Shown here in pieces: positions 31,753 to 33,414 of a DNA stretch of 33,414 nucleotides (within the stretch, counting starts at the first letter, position 1; each line of letters starts with the position of its first letter). This DNA comes from JBDRHL01 sp043816955 (GTDB taxonomy: Bacteria > Planctomycetota > Phycisphaerae > Sedimentisphaerales > CAYZTY01). Made by a program: the position numbers and the translations under genes. A model generated the notes under the pieces. That model ran no database searches. It was not told the DNA's origin and worked only from the letters and a program-made list of their open reading frames with translations. The stretch covers positions 1 through 33,414 of the forward strand of contig JBDRHL010000061.1 of assembly GCA_043816955.1 (NCBI GenBank), written 5' to 3'.

Positions 31753-32754
31753 ATGAAAAAAAACAGTCAACAGCCAAATATTATTATCTATACCACCGAT
31801 GACGGCCAGGCAAAACTGCAGGTCAAGATTGAAAATGAGACAGTCTGGCTGACTCAGAAACAGATGTCCGAGCTTTTTCAAAAAGATGTTCGTACCATCA
31901 ACGAACACATTCAAAATATCTTTAGTGAGGGTGAGTTAGGCCCGGATTCAGTTGTCCGGAAATTCCGGATAACTGCTGCTGATGCTAAAACCTACGATAC
32001 GCAGCATTATAACCTCGATGTCATTATCTCGGTCGGATATCGCGTTAAGTCCCTTCGGGGCACACAGTTTCGTATCTGGGCGACGCAGCGGCTGCGGGAA
32101 TATATCATCAAGGGCTTTACCCTCGATGATGAACGGCTAAAACAGCAGGGCGGCAGGAGTCGCTATTTCGAAGAACTGCTCCAGCGCGTTCGGGATATCC
32201 GAAGCAGCGAGCGCAACTTTTATCAGAAAATAACGGATATTTACGCTACGGCAATTGATTACCGCAAGGAAGATAAACTAACGCAGGAATTTTTCGCCAC
32301 CGTACAGAACAAAATGCATTATGCCGTTCACGGCCATACAGCGGCAGAGATTATTGCAAAAAGAGCGGACAGCAAAAAACCTCTAATGGGACTTACCGGT
32401 TTTAAGGGTAACTACATCGCCGCAAACGATATTACCATCGCCAAAAACTATCTCGTCGAGGATGAGCTTAACCAGCTAAATCTGATTGTCTCGATGTATC
32501 TTGACTTTGCCGAACTTCAGGCTGGCACGGGCAGACTAATGAAAATGACGGACTGGATTGCCAAACTCGATGAATTCCTTCGTATCAGCGAACGGGGGCT
32601 TCTTAAAGATGCCGGTAAGGTAAGCGCCGAACAGGCCGCCGCAAAAGCCCAGCAGGAATTTGAAAAATACAGAAAAGAAAGAGATAAAAATTATATCTCT
32701 GATTTTGATATGGCAGTTAAAAAATACCTGCAAAAAGGTAAAGAGAAAAATTGA
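31753..32754 (+). CDS. rhuM: RhuM-family protein
   Basis: This 333-residue protein belongs to the RhuM family, named from a Salmonella pathogenicity island gene. Family members are frequent on genomic islands and near toxin or restriction genes. The N-terminus carries a conserved DNA-binding-like module: VWLTQKQMSELFQKDVRTIN (~31-50), then HIQNIFSEGELGPDSVVRKF, and the YNLDVIISVGYRVKSLRGTQ segment (~96-115). The C-terminal half is helical and ends in a Lys-rich coil (~300-333). Biochemical activity is not established; the name does not imply virulence here. The gene is flanked by near-identical repeats R2 and R3, consistent with insertion as a unit. Confidence 0.88.
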   Translation: MKKNSQQPNIIIYTTDDGQAKLQVKIENETVWLTQKQMSELFQKDVRTINEHIQNIFSEGELGPDSVVRKFRITAADAKTYDTQHYNLDVIISVGYRVKSLRGTQFRIWATQRLREYIIKGFTLDDERLKQQGGRSRYFEELLQRVRDIRSSERNFYQKITDIYATAIDYRKEDKLTQEFFATVQNKMHYAVHGHTAAEIIAKRADSKKPLMGLTGFKGNYIAANDITIAKNYLVEDELNQLNLIVSMYLDFAELQAGTGRLMKMTDWIAKLDEFLRISERGLLKDAGKVSAEQAAAKAQQEFEKYRKERDKNYISDFDMAVKKYLQKGKEKN

Positions 32755-32799
32755 ATCTGCAGTTAATATCTCTGTGCCCTCTGTGACAAAAAGAAATTT

Positions 32800-32858
32800 A
32801 TGAACCTACAATCTGCCCTGAAAGTTTTTATGGCGGAAAAAATAGAGTTTAAGGTTAT
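32800..32858 (+). repeat. Repeat copy R3 (longest)
   Basis: The left 43 bases match R2 at 37 positions, and the right half (32830-32858) matches R0. It therefore contains the whole unit. It could also encode a 23-residue peptide (MNLQSALKVFMAEKIEFKVI...), which might be a gene remnant. Confidence 0.65.
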
Positions 32859-32901
32859 CTCGGCACCTTGACCCCTTCGCCAGAAACAATAATCCCTACC
32901 C

Positions 32902-32946
32902 AATCCAAAATCGCAAATCCAAAATCGTTTGAATCCCCAATCCCCA
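32902..32946. repeat. Short low-complexity repeat (aatccaaaatcg)
   Basis: Two copies of aatccaaaatcg (32902-32913 and 32916-32927) are followed by aatcccc / aatcccc. This is simple intergenic repeat DNA at the junction between the rhuM patch and the GC-rich helicase fragment. Confidence 0.5.
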
Positions 32947-32954
32947 ACTCAAGA

Positions 32955-33230
32955 CTAAAGACTGTGGATCGTCCCGACGTACATGTCACCGAGAGAGGGA
33001 TCCGCTGGACGTAGTCTCTCCAAATGGCGCCGGATCCGCGCCTTCAATTCCCTCGCCGCCCGTTCGGTGAACGTGAACGCAATAATCGAATCGCGAGAGG
33101 TCCCCTCGTTGACCATTTGCGCGATACGCAGGGAAATCACCTCCGTCTTTCCGCTCCCCGCGCAGGCGATGACGAGAAGGTTCCCGGCACGGTGCCGAAT
33201 CGCTCTTAGCTGAGATTCGGTATAGTTCAC
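32955..33230 (-). pseudogene. UvrD-type helicase, N-terminal fragment
   Basis: This 91-codon frame matches the first quarter-domain of an SF1A (UvrD/Rep/PcrA) helicase. It has the Q motif YTESQLRAI (3-11), Walker A ACAGSGKTEV (~23-32), motif Ia IAFTFTERAARELKARI (~49-65) and motif Ib VGTIHSL (~85-91). It then stops, where a complete helicase would continue for 500 or more residues, and simple repeats begin. The start is GTG with a strong AGGAGG eight bases upstream, overlapping the methyltransferase stop by four bases (GTGA). GC content is higher than in neighbouring DNA. It is probably the remains of a methyltransferase-helicase defence or modification locus. Confidence 0.8.
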
Positions 33231-33414
33231 TTCGCGTTCCTCCTGTATGCCGCGTCACGCAGTACCGGGGCAAACGCCTTAATCAGCCGTACCGGAACGG
33301 CGTTCCCGATTTGCCTCGCCACATCCGTTGGACAGCCAGCGAATCGGTATTTTTTTGGAAAAGTCTGGAGCAGGGCCGCCTCGCGAAGGCTAATCGCCCG
33401 ATCGTCGCGCGGGT
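33227..33414 (-). CDS. DNA (cytosine-5) methyltransferase, C-terminal end (partial)
   Basis: The window edge cuts this gene. The visible ~61 codons contain the end of a C5-methyltransferase catalytic domain: motif IX-like SLREAALLQTFPKKYRF and motif X ARQIGNAVPVRLIKAF, with the invariant GNAVP. The gene ends at TGA 33229-33227, overlapping the helicase GTG. Family knowledge: these enzymes methylate C5 of cytosine in a target site, often within restriction-modification. The target cannot be told from this part. Confidence 0.85.
   Translation of the reverse strand, partial: PRDDRAISLREAALLQTFPKKYRFAGCPTDVARQIGNAVPVRLIKAFAPVLRDAAYRRNAK

Noticed and set aside
30700..32860. Integron-type cassette array
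   Set aside because: The repeats lack the paired attC core sites (RYYYAAC / GTTRRRY) and an inverted-repeat fold, and no integrase gene is present.
1..33414. CRISPR arrays, tRNA or rRNA genes
   Set aside because: No regularly spaced direct repeats, no cloverleaf with a TTC loop sequence and no rRNA segments were found by reading.

Overview
The window looks like chromosome from a Gram-negative-type, PVC-group bacterium, most likely a Planctomycetota of the Phycisphaerae/Sedimentisphaerales kind. This is inferred from the gene mix: two exported proteins with PEP-CTERM sorting tails, a DUF4416 protein, a long-form HisG, a DksA/TraR protein without its zinc cysteines, and murein genes (murD, an MraY/WecA-like transferase). 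No rRNA is present to settle the taxonomy. Most of the window (about 1-30.2 kb) is dense housekeeping sequence of moderate GC. The last 3 kb is accessory sequence of mixed composition.

Layout. 58-1215 (-): hemW. 1484-7130 (+): proS, a DUF4416 gene, an MraY/WecA-like glycan-lipid transferase and an O-antigen ligase/polymerase-like protein with a TPR tail, all overlapping, behind one promoter. They converge on a long minus-strand operon, nusA-infB-rbfA-(endonuclease III-like)-hisG-yebC (13956 down to 7127). nusA is preceded by a ~275-nt structured leader that ends in an intrinsic terminator just before the start codon. 14432-15136 (-): an unknown single-pass membrane protein. 15218-17597 (+): pyrF and murD. 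17609-19933: two divergent PEP-CTERM genes. One is a trypsin-like protease whose sorting tail is cut off by a one-base frameshift. The other is a beta-propeller-like protein whose promoter spacer contains a run of ten G, a likely phase-variable switch. 20256-20874 (+): an XRE regulator and a membrane protein. 22665-21137 (-): a TPR lipoprotein and lspA, behind a consensus promoter. 22876-29065 (+): gpmI, mutL and a corrinoid/iron-chelate-type ABC transporter (btuF, btuC, btuD), with 4-base overlaps from mutL onward. 29222-30221 (+): a DksA-like protein and yacG.

The right end (30.4-33.4 kb) is an accessory patch. Four copies or partial copies of an imperfect ~43-nt repeat delimit three unrelated genes: a zinc-ribbon/TM gene interrupted by an in-frame TAG, a 79-residue protein made of three TTQ-type repeats, and a RhuM-family protein. 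Beyond them lies a GC-rich pair on the minus strand: the C-terminus of a cytosine-5 DNA methyltransferase, translationally coupled to a UvrD-type helicase cut off after about 90 residues.

How it fits together. The nusA operon joins transcription elongation, translation initiation and 30S maturation. The lspA/lipoprotein and PEP-CTERM genes point to an elaborate cell surface. The strongest leads for something undescribed are the G10 promoter, the nusA leader RNA, the active-site-less EndoIII-like protein in the nusA operon, and the repeat-delimited gene array.
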